Under the pieces are notes generated by a model. That model had not been told where the DNA came from and made no database searches. It was given only the letters and a program-made list of their open reading frames with translations. Positions 18,175 to 27,582 of a stretch of DNA of 64,000 nt are shown piece after piece (position 1 is the first letter of the stretch; each line of letters begins with the position of its first letter). The position numbers and the translations under genes are program-made. Origin of the DNA: Streptomyces sp. DT2A-34. GTDB lineage: Bacteria; Actinomycetota; Actinomycetes; Streptomycetales; Streptomycetaceae. The DNA lies in assembly GCF_030499515.1 (NCBI RefSeq), contig NZ_JASTWJ010000001.1:9714001-9778000 (forward strand), in the 5' to 3' direction.

Positions 18175-18443
18175 CGCGACCGCCGTAGGTCACGGGCCCC
18201 TCTACCGGGGCGGCGTTCCGCGCGCCACCGGGGCGGACGTGACATACGACCACCCTCTCTCGCCCGTTGTGCGCGCCTGACCGAGTGGCCAGGGGACGTA
18301 CCCCGTAAACCGTGGCATACAGGACGCGGCACGGGGCGGATGACACGGCGCCGCCCGGTTACCCGGGCGCCCTTCGTCGTGACGCCCGCACCAGGGTTCC
18401 TGCCTGCCAGGATGGACCGTCCGACACCGAAGGGAACGCCTCC

Positions 18444-19297
18444 ATGGACCGTCCCACCGGGCTCGTCCCGCGCCGGTACGTGGCGATCGGCGGCCGTGGC
18501 CCGGAGGATGTGGTCGCCGACGACCGGGGCCGGGTGCTGACCGGCGTCGAGGACGGCCGCATCCTGCGCGTCGACGGCGCCGTGCGCGTCCTGGCGGACT
18601 CGGTGGCGGGGGAGCGGCTGCGGTTCTGCAGCAACGTGGTCGCCCTGTCCGACGGAAGCGTCTGCTTCACCGTATCCAGCCGCCGCTACCCCGTTGACCT
18701 GGGGGTCCCCCACTCCGTTTCAGGCAGTGGGGGAGGATCGGCGACCTCGTTCGAGCACACCGGAACAGGCCGCCTGCTGCGCCGCGCCCCGGCAGCAAGA
18801 CCCCCGAGGCGCTGCTGGAGGGGCTGCAGTTCGCCAACGGGCTCGCTTCGAGTGCCGACGAATCCTTCCTGGTCGTCGCAGAGACCGGGGCCTGCCGACT
18901 CACCCGCTACTGGCTCACCGGACCCCGCTCCGGACACGGCGAACCCTTCGCCGAGGACCTGCCGGGCATGCCCGACAACCTCTGGCGCGGCACACCGGAC
19001 GGCCCGATCTGGGTGGCGCCGGCCGGCCCGCGCGTACCTCCGCTGGACCTGCTCCACCGCGCCGCCCCGGCCGTACGCCGTACCGCCGCCCGCGTCGCCG
19101 TGCACGCCCCCTTCCACCCCACGGGCACGACCGGCGTGCTCGCGGTCGACGACACCGGCCGGGTCGTCCACCACCTGGCCCGCCGCCACTCCCGGTTCCG
19201 CACGGTCACCAGCGTGTGCGAGACCGGCGGCCGGCTGATCCTGGGCAGCCTCTGGGAGCGGGGCGTCGCGGTCTGCGAGGCGCCCGTCCCGAAATGA
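18444..19297 (+). pseudogene. SMP-30/strictosidine-synthase-like beta-propeller gene, disrupted
   Basis: ATG 18444 follows GAAGGGAA by six bases. The first 85 or so residues are normal propeller blades (GPEDVVADDRGRVLTGVEDG, LSDGSVCFTVSSRRYPVD). A short palindromic insertion at about 18699-18736 then supplies a non-homologous DLGVPHSVSGSGGG. EHTGTGRLLRRAP returns, and one base is missing in a C-run near 18788. The rest (LLEGLQFANGLASSADESF, ETGACRLTRYWLTGP, MPDNLWRGTPDGP) lies in another frame to 19297. Members act as lactonases or related hydrolases. The disruption looks partly real (insertion) and partly a one-base indel. Confidence 0.75.
18699..18736. repeat. Mini-palindrome inserted in a coding sequence
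   Basis: CCCCCACT (18707-18714) and AGTGGGGG (18726-18733) form an eight-base stem, flanked by CTGGGGGT and AGGAT. The shape resembles the small GGGGGTCCCCC...GTGGGGGAG repeats that I recall scattered through Streptomyces intergenic DNA. Here it interrupts a conserved protein segment. Confidence 0.6.
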
Positions 19298-19382
19298 GCC
19301 CGGCGTAGCGGCGTACCCTGTTGACCGGCCGCGATCACCACACGAGGTGCGGTGGCGAGGGCCAGTCAGGAGACGCACGACC

Positions 19383-19844
19383 ATGACCGCCCCGGAGACC
19401 GAGACCCTCCGCGCCCCAGCGCCCCCGCCACGGCGGCACGCCTGGCGGACCCAGGCGCCGATCGTCGCGGTCGTCGCACTCGGCGGAGCCGTCGGCGCCA
19501 CGGCACGCTACGCATGGTCCCTGTGGTGGCCCGCCCAGCCCGGCGGCTTCCCCTGGGCGACCTTGTGGACCAACGTCGTCGGCTGCGCCGTGATCGGCGT
19601 GTTCATGGTGGTCATCACCGACGTGTGGGCCGCCCACCGCCTCGTCCGCCCCTTCTTCGGGACCGGCGTGCTCGGCGGCTTCACCACCTTCTCGACGTAC
19701 GCCGTCGACATCCAGAAGCTGGTGGACAGCGGCCATCCGCGTATCGGACTGGCCTATCTCGCCGCGACCCTCGTCGCGGCGCTGACGGCGGTGTGGCTCG
19801 CGGTGGTGACGACCCGCCGTGTCCTGAAGTGGAGGCGGCCATGA
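19383..19844 (+). CDS. crcB: Fluoride channel subunit FluC/CrcB (first)
   Basis: The 153-residue protein has four membrane helices after a 25-residue cytoplasmic leader. It carries the family signatures [24 protein letters not shown] and the pore/Na+ motif [12 protein letters not shown]. Two Fluc subunits assemble antiparallel into a fluoride exporter. A second, shorter subunit follows after a DUF190 gene, with four-base overlaps throughout, so this is one operon for a probable heterodimer. I saw no crcB riboswitch in the short leader. Confidence 0.95.
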   Translation: MTAPETETLRAPAPPPRRHAWRTQAPIVAVVALGGAVGATARYAWSLWWPAQPGGFPWATLWTNVVGCAVIGVFMVVITDVWAAHRLVRPFFGTGVLGGFTTFSTYAVDIQKLVDSGHPRIGLAYLAATLVAALTAVWLAVVTTRRVLKWRRP

Positions 19845-20221
19845 CGAGGCTGACCGGGCGCGCCCTGCGCGTGACCGTCTTCATCGGCGAGAACGACACC
19901 TGGCACCACAAGCCCCTCTATTCGGAGATCGTGCACCGCGCCCACGCGGCCGGACTCGCGGGCGCCAGCGTCTTCCGCGGCATCGAGGGCTTCGGCGCGT
20001 CCAGCGTGATCCACACCTCGCGGCTGCTGTCCCTGAGTGAGGACCTCCCGGTCGCGATCGTGATCGTCGACACCGAGGAGCGCGTACGGGCCTTCCTGCC
20101 GCAGCTCGACGAACTCGTCACCGAAGGGCTCGTGACCCTCGACGACTGCGAGGCCATCCGGTACGTCGGCCGGGACGACACTCTGCGCACATCGGACACG
20201 AAGGGTAAGAAGTCGTCGTGA
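19841..20221 (+). CDS. DUF190 protein between fluoride channel subunits
   Basis: The 126-residue cytoplasmic protein has the DUF190 pattern: [20 protein letters not shown], then [15 protein letters not shown] and [20 protein letters not shown]. The fold is PII-like. Start and stop overlap both flanking channel genes (ATGA and GTGA), so it is made together with them. A regulatory or partner role in fluoride export is inferred from this arrangement. Confidence 0.9.
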   Translation: MTRLTGRALRVTVFIGENDTWHHKPLYSEIVHRAHAAGLAGASVFRGIEGFGASSVIHTSRLLSLSEDLPVAIVIVDTEERVRAFLPQLDELVTEGLVTLDDCEAIRYVGRDDTLRTSDTKGKKSS

Positions 20222-20592
20222 ACTGGCTCCTGGTCATCGCGGGTGCCATGGTCGGTGCCCCCCTGCGCTACCTCACCGACCGCGCGGTCCAGTCACGGCA
20301 CGACTCGGTGTTCCCCTGGGGCACCTTCGCGGTCAACGTCACCGGCTGCCTGATCCTCGGTCTGCTGACCGGAGCGGTGGCCGCAGGCGCCGCGAGTTCC
20401 CACCTCCAACTGCTGCTGGGCACCGGCCTGTGCGGGGCGCTGACGACGTACTCGACCTTCTCGTACGAGACCCTGCGGCTGACCGAGACGGGGGCTGGGC
20501 TCTACGCCGTCGTCAACATCGCGGGGAGCGTGACCGCGGGCCTCGGCGCGGCGTTCCTGGGGGTCTCGATCGCCGAGGCGGTGTGGTCGTAG
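20218..20592 (+). CDS. crcB: Fluoride channel subunit FluC/CrcB (second)
   Basis: The 124-residue protein has four helices and the motifs [26 protein letters not shown] and [15 protein letters not shown] 20218 overlaps the DUF190 stop. It lacks the longer N-terminus of the first subunit, as expected for the smaller half of a heterodimeric Fluc channel. It exports F- across the cytoplasmic membrane. Confidence 0.95.
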   Translation: MNWLLVIAGAMVGAPLRYLTDRAVQSRHDSVFPWGTFAVNVTGCLILGLLTGAVAAGAASSHLQLLLGTGLCGALTTYSTFSYETLRLTETGAGLYAVVNIAGSVTAGLGAAFLGVSIAEAVWS

Positions 20593-20688
20593 CGACCGGC
20601 CCAGGGGCGTCGTACACCACGGATCCATACCCGCACCTGGTAGGACAGTGCGCGCCACTGTCCCGCCGAACCCCCGGAACTGGATCCC

Positions 20689-21528
20689 ATGAGCGCCATC
20701 AGCGTCGGTCAGGCCGTCGTCCTCGGAGCCGTCGAGGGGGTGACCGAGTTTCTGCCCGTCTCCTCGACCGGCCATCTGAAGATCGCCGAGGGGCTCATGG
20801 GCATCCCCGTCGACGACGACGCGGTCGTCGGGTTCTCGGCCGTCATCCAGGTCGGTGCGATCGCCGCCGTGCTCGTGTACTTCTTCAAGGACATCGTGCG
20901 GATCGTCTCCGCGTGGCTGCGCGGGCTGCGGGACAAGGAGGAGCGGTACCACCACGACTACAAGTTCGCCTGGTGGGTGATCTACGCGACGATCCCGATC
21001 ATCGCCGTGGGCCTGGCCGCCAAGCCGCTCATCAAGGGGCCGCTCGCCTCGCTGTGGGTCGTCGCGGGGTCGCTGATCGTCGGCAGCGGCGTGATGTGGG
21101 CGGCCGATCAAATGGGTCGGCACAAGCGCGGGGAGGACGACACCTCCTTCAAGGACGCGATGCTCGTCGGCAGCTCCCAGATCCTCGCCCTGCTCTTCCC
21201 CGGCTTCTCGCGCTCCGGCGCCACCATGTCCACGGCGCTGATGCTCGACCTGGACCGGGTCGCCGCCACCCGCCTGTCCTTCTTCCTCGGCATTCCGGCC
21301 CTGACCGGCGCCGGCATCTACGAGCTGAAGGACGCCCTCGGTACCACGGGCACGGGCGCGCTGCCGCTGGCTGTCGGCACCGCGGTCTCCTTCGTCGTGG
21401 CCTACGCCTCCATCGCCTGGCTGCTCAAGTTCGTCGCCAAGCACTCGTTCAACGCGTTCGTGATCTACCGGATCGTCGTCGGAGTGCTGCTGTTCGGGCT
21501 GCTGGGCGCAGGTGTGATCAACAGTTGA
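20689..21528 (+). CDS. uppP: Undecaprenyl-diphosphatase UppP (BacA)
   Basis: The 279-residue polytopic protein has the two UppP signatures: EGVTEFLPVSSTGHL near the start and LFPGFSRSGATMS in the second half. It removes a phosphate from undecaprenyl diphosphate so the lipid carrier can return to cell-wall synthesis, and it confers some bacitracin tolerance. It is monocistronic, with a clean AT-containing terminator after it. Confidence 0.96.
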   Translation: MSAISVGQAVVLGAVEGVTEFLPVSSTGHLKIAEGLMGIPVDDDAVVGFSAVIQVGAIAAVLVYFFKDIVRIVSAWLRGLRDKEERYHHDYKFAWWVIYATIPIIAVGLAAKPLIKGPLASLWVVAGSLIVGSGVMWAADQMGRHKRGEDDTSFKDAMLVGSSQILALLFPGFSRSGATMSTALMLDLDRVAATRLSFFLGIPALTGAGIYELKDALGTTGTGALPLAVGTAVSFVVAYASIAWLLKFVAKHSFNAFVIYRIVVGVLLFGLLGAGVINS

Positions 21529-21547
21529 CGGGTTCGGACGGGGAATC

Positions 21548-21577
21548 GATGTGAAGTCTGTTTTCAGGCTTCACATC
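21548..21577 (+). terminator. Terminator of uppP
   Basis: GATGTGAAGTCTG pairs with CAGGCTTCACATC (one T-G wobble) around a TTTT loop, 13 bp in all. A T-rich stretch (CTTTCCTTTCT) follows 10 bases later. This is unusually close to a textbook intrinsic terminator for this GC-rich genome. Confidence 0.85.
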
Positions 21578-21602
21578 CGATGAATCTTTCCTTTCTACGC
21601 CC

Positions 21603-21632
21603 TTGACACCACCCTCGGCTCACCCGGAGTAT
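21603..21632 (+). promoter_or_regulatory. Promoter of a probable leaderless transcript
   Basis: A perfect TTGACA (21603-21608) is followed after 18 bases by GAGTAT (21627-21632). The GTG start of the regulator at 21640 lies seven bases further on, so transcription should begin at or next to the start codon. Confidence 0.6.
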
Positions 21633-21639
21633 CTCTCCC

Positions 21640-22371
21640 GTGAACCTGTCAGACAGCCGGACAGCCGGACAGCCTCCGCGGCGCGTCAGCGCCATGGAAG
21701 CGGTACTGGCGCACCTCCGCAGCGCCATCGAGCGCGGCGAGTACGCCATCGGCGACAAGCTCCCCTCCGAGGCGGAACTCTGCCGCACCCTGGAGATCAG
21801 CCGACCCGTCCTGCGCGAGGCCCTGCGGGCCCTGCAGACCATGGGCCTGACCGTCTCCAAGACCGGCAAGGGCACCTTCGTCGTCGCCAACGCCGTCGAG
21901 GACCCCACCTTCGGCGACTACGCGGCCAGCGACCTGCTGGAAGTGCGCCGACACGTCGAGATCCCGGTCGCCGGGTACGCGGCCCTGCGCCGCACCCCGG
22001 AGAACCTCGACCACCTCGCCCACCTGCTCGACCGTATGGAACGGGAGACGGACACCACCGCGTGGGTCGCGATGGACACCCTCTTCCACCTGGCCGTGGC
22101 CGAGGCCGCCCAGAACCCGGTCTTCCGCCGGGTCATCGAGGAGATCCGCGACGCACTGGCGCGTCAGTCGGCCTTCCTCAACGAGCTGGGCGGCCGCCGC
22201 GAGCAGTCCAACCGCGAGCACCGGGCGATCGTCGAGGCGCTGATCGACGGTTCCGAACTCGACGCGACCGACGCCATGGCGCACCACCTGGACCGCGTCG
22301 AGACGACCCTCACCGACATCGTGCGCCCCGCGCGCACGGACAGCCCCACGGAAGGCGGACCCGAGGCGTGA
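21640..22371 (+). CDS. GntR/FadR-family regulator of the asparagine operon
   Basis: The 243-residue protein has an N-terminal winged helix ([20 protein letters not shown], then [16 protein letters not shown]) and an all-helical FadR/FCD ligand domain with [17 protein letters not shown] and [16 protein letters not shown] 21640 fits a leaderless start. Its stop overlaps the permease start. Being first in the operon, it probably senses an amino or dicarboxylic acid and controls the four-gene set. Confidence 0.9.
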   Translation: MNLSDSRTAGQPPRRVSAMEAVLAHLRSAIERGEYAIGDKLPSEAELCRTLEISRPVLREALRALQTMGLTVSKTGKGTFVVANAVEDPTFGDYAASDLLEVRRHVEIPVAGYAALRRTPENLDHLAHLLDRMERETDTTAWVAMDTLFHLAVAEAAQNPVFRRVIEEIRDALARQSAFLNELGGRREQSNREHRAIVEALIDGSELDATDAMAHHLDRVETTLTDIVRPARTDSPTEGGPEA

Positions 22372-23807
22372 GCGAGCAGCACCTCAAAGAAGAGACGCGC
22401 CCATCGTCCGGACACGTCGACGCCGGAGACGCCGGCTACAGCAAGTCGCTGAAGTCCCGGCACGTCAACATGATCGCCATCGGCGGAGCCATCGGCACCG
22501 GCCTGTTCCTCGGCGCCGGCGGGCGACTCGCCGACGCCGGCCCGTCCCTGTTCATCGCCTACGCGGTCTGCGGAATCTTCGCCTTCCTCGTCGTGCGCGC
22601 CCTCGGCGAACTCGTCCTGTACCGCCCGTCCTCCGGCGCCTTCGTGTCGTACGCCCGGGAGTTCATGGGGGAGAAGGGCGCGTACACCGCGGGTTGGATG
22701 TACTTCCTCAACTGGGCCACCACCGGCATCGCCGACATCACCGCGGTCGCCACCTACACCCACTACTGGGGCATGTTCTCCGACATCCCGCAGTGGGTGC
22801 TCGCGCTGATAGCCCTGGCCGTCGTCCTCACCGTGAACCTGATCTCGGTGAAGATCTTCGGTGAACTGGAGTTCTGGTTCGCGATCGTCAAGGTCGGCGC
22901 GCTCGTCGTCTTCATGTGCATCGGCATCTTCCTGCTGGTCACACAGCACCCGGTCGACGGCACCACCCCCGGCCCGTCCCTGATCACCGACCACGGCGGC
23001 ATCTTCCCCAACGGCCTGCTGCCCATGCTGCTGATCGTCCAGGGCGTCGTCTTCGCCTACGCCTCCGTCGAGCTGGTCGGCGTCGCCGCCGGTGAGACCG
23101 AGAACCCCGAGAAGATCATGCCGAAGGCGATCAACTCGATCATGTGGCGCGTGGGCCTGTTCTACGTCGGCTCCGTCGTCCTGCTCTCGATGCTGCTGCC
23201 CTGGTCCTCGTACAAGGCGGGCGAGAGCCCCTTCGTCACCGTGCTCTCCAACATCGGCATCCCGGCGGCCGGCGGCATCATGAACCTGGTCGTGCTGACC
23301 GCGGCCATGTCCTCGCTCAACTCCGGCCTGTACTCCACCGGCCGCATCCTGCGCTCCATGGCGATGTCCGGCTCCGCCCCGAAGTTCACCTCCGTGATGA
23401 GCCGCAGCAAGGTCCCCTACGGCGGCATCCTGCTCACCAGCGGCTTCTGCGTCCTCGGCGTCGGCCTCAACTTCGTCGTCCCCGCCGAGGCGTTCGAGAT
23501 CGTGCTGAACTTCGCGGCGATCGGCATCCTCGCCACCTGGGGCATGATCATGCTCTGTCACCTGCTCTTCTGGCAGAAGACCCAGAAGGGCGAGCTCACC
23601 CGCCCGAGCTACCGACTGCCGGGCTCCCCCTGGACCGAACTCGTGACGCTGGCCTTCCTCGCCTCCGTCCTGGTCCTCATGTACGCCGACGGAGGCGCCG
23701 GCCGCACCACCGTGCTGTGCCTGCCGCTGATCGTCGCCGCGCTGGTCGCGGGCTGGTACGGCATCCGAAGCCGGGCCGCGCGCAGTGCGACCAAGGCCGA
23801 CGCGTGA
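22368..23807 (+). CDS. ansP: Amino-acid permease, probably L-asparagine permease
   Basis: The 479-residue APC-superfamily transporter has 12 predicted helices. It carries the amino-acid transporter signature [20 protein letters not shown] and the conserved [20 protein letters not shown] 22368 overlaps the regulator stop and its end overlaps the asparaginase gene. Asparagine specificity is inferred from the company of asparaginase and aspartase; GABA/proline permeases look similar. Confidence 0.9.
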   Translation: MSEQHLKEETRPSSGHVDAGDAGYSKSLKSRHVNMIAIGGAIGTGLFLGAGGRLADAGPSLFIAYAVCGIFAFLVVRALGELVLYRPSSGAFVSYAREFMGEKGAYTAGWMYFLNWATTGIADITAVATYTHYWGMFSDIPQWVLALIALAVVLTVNLISVKIFGELEFWFAIVKVGALVVFMCIGIFLLVTQHPVDGTTPGPSLITDHGGIFPNGLLPMLLIVQGVVFAYASVELVGVAAGETENPEKIMPKAINSIMWRVGLFYVGSVVLLSMLLPWSSYKAGESPFVTVLSNIGIPAAGGIMNLVVLTAAMSSLNSGLYSTGRILRSMAMSGSAPKFTSVMSRSKVPYGGILLTSGFCVLGVGLNFVVPAEAFEIVLNFAAIGILATWGMIMLCHLLFWQKTQKGELTRPSYRLPGSPWTELVTLAFLASVLVLMYADGGAGRTTVLCLPLIVAALVAGWYGIRSRAARSATKADA

Positions 23808-24874
23808 CACCCGTGTCGGCCGACGACCCCTCATCGACCCACCACCATCAGGCAGTGATGTACAGCAGTTCCATAGCGGACGCACCCCTTGTCCGCGAAC
23901 CCCTCCACGCCCCCGTCGCCCACCTCATACGCGGCGGAATGACCGAAGGCATCCACTACGGCTCCGTCGTCGTCCTCGGCGCCGACGGCGAGGTCCAGTT
24001 CCAGCTCGGTGACATCGAGGCCGCCTTCTACCCGCGCTCGGCGCTCAAGCCCGTCCAGGCCGTCGCCATGGTGCGGGCCGGGCTCCCGCTCGACGGCGAC
24101 CTGCTCTCGCTCACCGCGGCCAGCCACTCCGGCGAGGAACGCCACCTCGCCGGAACCCGGCGCATCCTCGACATCGCCGGGCTCACCGAGGACCACCTGC
24201 GCAACGTCCCGGACATGCCGTTCGACCCGGTCGTCCGGGACACCTGGGTACGGGAGGGCCGCGCGCCCTCCCGGCTCGCCCAGAACTGCTCCGGCAAGCA
24301 CGCGGCCATGTTGTACACCTGCGCGCTCAACGGCTGGTCCCTGGACGACTACCTCGACCCCGGGCACCCGCTCCAGCAGGCGATCGCCGAGATCGTCGAG
24401 GACCTCACGGGCCAGCGCATCGCGCGGGTGACCGTCGACGGGTGCGGGGCGCCGCTGTTCTCCGTCTCGCTGCACGGGCTCGCCCGGGCGGCGGCTCGTA
24501 TCACCACCGCGGCGCCGGGTACGCCCGAGGCTCGGGTCGCCGACGCGATGCGGGAGCATGCCGAGATGGCCTCCGGCGCGGGGCGGGACGTGGCGGCGTT
24601 GATGCGGGCCGTGCCGGGGCTGCTCGCCAAGGACGGGTTCGAGGGCGTGCAGGTTGCTGCCCTGCCGGACGGTCGGGCCGTTGCCGTGAAGATTGCCGAC
24701 GGGGCGAATCGGGCGCGGGTGCCGGTGGCTGCCGCGGCTCTGGCCAGGGCCGGGGTGGATCCGGGGCTGCTCACCGAGTTTCAGGGTGAGGCGCTTCTTG
24801 GGGGCGGTCGGGAGGTCGGGTGTGTGCGGCCCGTTCGTTCGCTTGAGCCCGTTGTGGTTCCGGCCTGCGCCTGA
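23804..24874 (+). CDS. L-asparaginase II family protein
   Basis: The 356-residue protein belongs to the Rhizobium-type asparaginase family (PF06089-like), not the classical AnsA/AnsB fold. Visible blocks are ESTD-less but conserved: [55 protein letters not shown] and [22 protein letters not shown] 23804 overlaps the permease stop; ATG 23858 is a later option. It hydrolyses asparagine to aspartate and ammonia in the cytoplasm, feeding the aspartase encoded next. Confidence 0.9.
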   Translation: MTPVSADDPSSTHHHQAVMYSSSIADAPLVREPLHAPVAHLIRGGMTEGIHYGSVVVLGADGEVQFQLGDIEAAFYPRSALKPVQAVAMVRAGLPLDGDLLSLTAASHSGEERHLAGTRRILDIAGLTEDHLRNVPDMPFDPVVRDTWVREGRAPSRLAQNCSGKHAAMLYTCALNGWSLDDYLDPGHPLQQAIAEIVEDLTGQRIARVTVDGCGAPLFSVSLHGLARAAARITTAAPGTPEARVADAMREHAEMASGAGRDVAALMRAVPGLLAKDGFEGVQVAALPDGRAVAVKIADGANRARVPVAAAALARAGVDPGLLTEFQGEALLGGGREVGCVRPVRSLEPVVVPACA

Positions 24875-24900
24875 ACATGTGCCCGGACATGTCGTTCGGC

Positions 24901-24982
24901 GACTGCGGGCCTGATGTGGCTGGTCGCGCCCACGCGGCGGTAGCCGCAAATCGATAACGCCCCGCGCCCCTTTCGGGGGCGC
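24901..24982. repeat. Streptomyces intergenic repeat between asparaginase and aspartase genes
   Basis: The stretch GACTGCGGGCCTGATG followed by GGTCGCGCCCACGCGGCGG, a CGCAAATCGATAA segment and CCCGCGCCCC matches a family of intergenic repeats I recall from many Streptomyces genomes (GCGCCCACGCGGCGG...ATCGATA...GCCCCGCGCCCC). It ends in the terminator hairpin noted separately. Two palindromic ACATGT hexamers lie just upstream. Confidence 0.65.
24964..24982 (+). terminator. Hairpin between asparaginase and aspartase genes
   Basis: GCGCCCC (24964-24970) pairs with GGGGCGC (24976-24982). It may partly end the upstream transcript, leaving the aspartase gene some independent expression. Confidence 0.5.
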
Positions 24983-25019
24983 TCTCACCCCGTACCTCAG
25001 AAAGAGGACCCTCAGCTTC

Positions 25020-26429
25020 ATGACCGCAACCACCCGCAGCGAGCACGACCTGCTCGGCGACCGAGACGTCCCCGTCGATGTCTACTGGGGCGTCCACACC
25101 CTGCGTGCCACGGAGAACTTCCCGATCACCGGGACGCCGATCTCCGCCTACCCGCATCTGATCGACGCCCTCGCCGCAGTCAAGGAGGCCGCCGCCCTCG
25201 CCAATGAGGAGCTTGGTCTGCTGGACGCGAAGAAGGCCGCCGCGATCGTCGCCGCCTGCCGTGAGATCCGTGCCGGGAAGCTGCACGAGCAGTTCGTGGT
25301 GGACGTCATCCAGGGCGGCGCGGGCACGTCGACCAACATGAACGCCAACGAGGTCGTCGCCAACCGGGCGTTGGAGCTGCTGGGCCATGCCAGGGGCGAG
25401 TACCGGCACCTGCACCCCAACGAGGACGTCAACCTCGGCCAGTCGACGAACGACGTCTATCCGACGGCCGTCAAGGTCGCGACCGTCTTCGCCGTGCGCG
25501 GGCTGCTCAAGGCGATGGCCGTGCTCCAGGACGCCTTCGCCCGCAAGGCCGTCGAGTTCCGGGACGTGCTGAAGATGGGCCGTACGCAGTTGCAGGACGC
25601 GGTGCCGATGACGCTCGGTCAGGAGTTCTCGGCGTACGCCGTCATGATTGACGAGGACCGGTCCCGTCTTGCCGAGGCAGTCGAGTTGATCCATGAGATC
25701 AACCTGGGCGCCACGGCGATCGGCACGGGCCTCAACGCCCCTGCCGGCTACGCCGAGTCGGCTCGCCGTCACCTGGCCGAGATCACCGGGCTGCCGTTGG
25801 TCACCGCCGCCAACCTGGTCGAGGCGACCCAGGACTGCGGGGCGTTCGTGCAGATGTCCGGCGTGCTCAAGCGGATCGCGGTCAAGTTGTCGAAGAGCTG
25901 CAACGACCTGCGCTTGCTGTCGTCGGGGCCGCGTGCGGGCCTCGGTGAGATCAACCTGCCGCCGGTGCAGGCCGGTTCGTCGATCATGCCGGGCAAGGTC
26001 AACCCGGTGATCCCCGAGGTCGTCAACCAGGTCGCCTTCGAGGTGATCGGCAACGACGTCGCCATCACCATGGCCGCCGAGGCCGGACAGCTCCAGCTCA
26101 ACGCCTTCGAGCCGATCATCCTGCACTCCCTGTCGGAGTCCATCACCCATCTGCGGGCCGCCTGCGTGACGCTCGCCGAGCGCTGCGTGGACGGCATCAC
26201 CGCCAACACCGAGGCGCTGCGCGCGAGCGTGGAGAACTCCATCGGCCTGGTCACGGCCCTGAACCCGCACATCGGGTACACGGCGGCCACCGACATCGCC
26301 AAGGAAGCCCTCGTCACCGGCCGCGGCGTCGCCGAACTCGTCCTGGAAAAGGGCCTGTTGCCCGCCGAGGCCCTCGCCGACCTGCTGCGGCCTGAGGTCG
26401 TCGCGGGCAGCGGCCAGGCCCTGGCCTGA
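25020..26429 (+). CDS. aspA: Aspartate ammonia-lyase (aspartase)
   Basis: The 469-residue protein of the fumarase/aspartase superfamily has the full set of blocks: GGAGTSTNMNANEV, NLGQSTNDVYPTAVK and the catalytic-loop signature GSSIMPGKVNPVIPEV with its serine. Length is normal. It converts aspartate to fumarate and ammonia, completing asparagine breakdown started by the upstream genes. A 145-base gap with a repeat and hairpin separates it from the asparaginase gene. Confidence 0.93.
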   Translation: MTATTRSEHDLLGDRDVPVDVYWGVHTLRATENFPITGTPISAYPHLIDALAAVKEAAALANEELGLLDAKKAAAIVAACREIRAGKLHEQFVVDVIQGGAGTSTNMNANEVVANRALELLGHARGEYRHLHPNEDVNLGQSTNDVYPTAVKVATVFAVRGLLKAMAVLQDAFARKAVEFRDVLKMGRTQLQDAVPMTLGQEFSAYAVMIDEDRSRLAEAVELIHEINLGATAIGTGLNAPAGYAESARRHLAEITGLPLVTAANLVEATQDCGAFVQMSGVLKRIAVKLSKSCNDLRLLSSGPRAGLGEINLPPVQAGSSIMPGKVNPVIPEVVNQVAFEVIGNDVAITMAAEAGQLQLNAFEPIILHSLSESITHLRAACVTLAERCVDGITANTEALRASVENSIGLVTALNPHIGYTAATDIAKEALVTGRGVAELVLEKGLLPAEALADLLRPEVVAGSGQALA

Positions 26430-26476
26430 TCAGGCCGGAAGCCGCGGATGCGCACCGGGACCGGCAGGGAGGCACA

Positions 26477-27418
26477 ATGGTGATCATGGCAGCGTCGACG
26501 TCGTCACTGACCTTCCAGCCGATCCTGGAGCGCATCGCGGAGGAGATCGAGCGGACCCCCGGCCGCGGCCGGCCCGCCGACTACATCCCGGCACTCGCGG
26601 CCTGCGACCCACGCCGCTTCGGCATGGCCGTCGCGGAACTCGACGGCTCGGTGTACGGCGTGGGGGACTGGCGCGAGCCGTTCTCCACGCAGTCCATCAC
26701 CAAGGTCTTCACCCTCGCGCTAGACCTCGCCCGCGAGGGCGACGAACTCTGGGAGTACGTGGGCCGCGAGCCCTCAGGCAACCCCTTCAACTCGCTCGTC
26801 CAGCTGGAGCACGAGAACGGCATCCCGCGCAACCCGTTCATCAACGCGGGCGCCCTCGTCGTCACCGACCGCCTCCAGACCCGTACCGGAGACGCGGCGG
26901 GCGAACTCCGCGCCTTCCTCCGCGCCGAGAGCGGCAACCCGACCCTGGACTTCGACAAGGACGTCGCCGCCTCCGAGTCCACACACGGCGACCGCAATGC
27001 CGCCCTCGCCCATTTCATGGCGTCGTACGGCAACATCGACAACCCCGTCCCGGCCCTGCTCGACCAGTACTTCCGCCAGTGCTCGATCAAGGCGTCCTGC
27101 GCGGACCTCGCCCTCGCCACCACCTTCCTGGCCCGCCACGGCGTCCGCGCCGACGGCACCCGCCTCCTCACCCGCAGCCAGGCCAAACAGGTCAACGCGG
27201 TGATGCTGACCTGCGGGACATACGACGCGGCAGGCGACTTCGCGTACCGCGTGGGCCTCCCTGGCAAGAGCGGAGTGGGCGGCGGAATCATCGCGGTGGT
27301 ACCGGGCCGCTGCACGCTGTGCGTGTGGAGCCCCGGGCTGGACGAACACGGCAATTCGGTGGCAGGAGTGGCGGCCCTCGACAGGTTCACGACGCTGACG
27401 GGCCTGTCGGTCTTCTGA
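26477..27418 (+). CDS. glsA: Glutaminase (serine-dependent beta-lactamase fold)
   Basis: The 313-residue protein has the glutaminase signature STQSITKVFTLALDLAREG, giving the Ser-x-x-Lys nucleophile pair. NPFINAGALVVTDRL and the closing GKSGVGGGIIAVVPG follow. GGGAGG lies four bases before ATG 26477; ATG 26486 is the alternative. It releases ammonia from glutamine to give glutamate. Standing 48 bases after aspartase on the same strand, it extends the amide-catabolism theme. Confidence 0.93.
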   Translation: MVIMAASTSSLTFQPILERIAEEIERTPGRGRPADYIPALAACDPRRFGMAVAELDGSVYGVGDWREPFSTQSITKVFTLALDLAREGDELWEYVGREPSGNPFNSLVQLEHENGIPRNPFINAGALVVTDRLQTRTGDAAGELRAFLRAESGNPTLDFDKDVAASESTHGDRNAALAHFMASYGNIDNPVPALLDQYFRQCSIKASCADLALATTFLARHGVRADGTRLLTRSQAKQVNAVMLTCGTYDAAGDFAYRVGLPGKSGVGGGIIAVVPGRCTLCVWSPGLDEHGNSVAGVAALDRFTTLTGLSVF

Positions 27419-27450
27419 GCTGAGGGGGCTGCTCAACGCCGGGTGCCGGC

Positions 27451-27510
27451 ATGCCCCTAAGGGGCGCGGCGAACCCAACAACCCGCAGTCGATCACGCGC
27501 CGGACACATC
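27451..27510. repeat. Partial copy of a common Streptomyces intergenic repeat
   Basis: ATGCCCCTAAGGGGCGCGGC followed by GAACCC and ACCCGCAGTCGATCACG resembles the GGGGCGCGGGGAACTGCGCGA family of intergenic repeats. A small GCCCC-TAA-GGGGC stem sits at its left end and could help end transcription after glutaminase. Confidence 0.5.
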
Positions 27511-27582
27511 GCGGCCTCCCCCCGGAGGGAACCCCGTCAACTCGCGGCCACCCCACGTTGCCACGCTGACCGAGTGTTGGCC

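Noticed and set aside
19298..19382. Fluoride (crcB) riboswitch before the first FluC gene
   Set aside because: The 85-base leader does not show the conserved fluoride-riboswitch core and has no room for aptamer plus expression platform.
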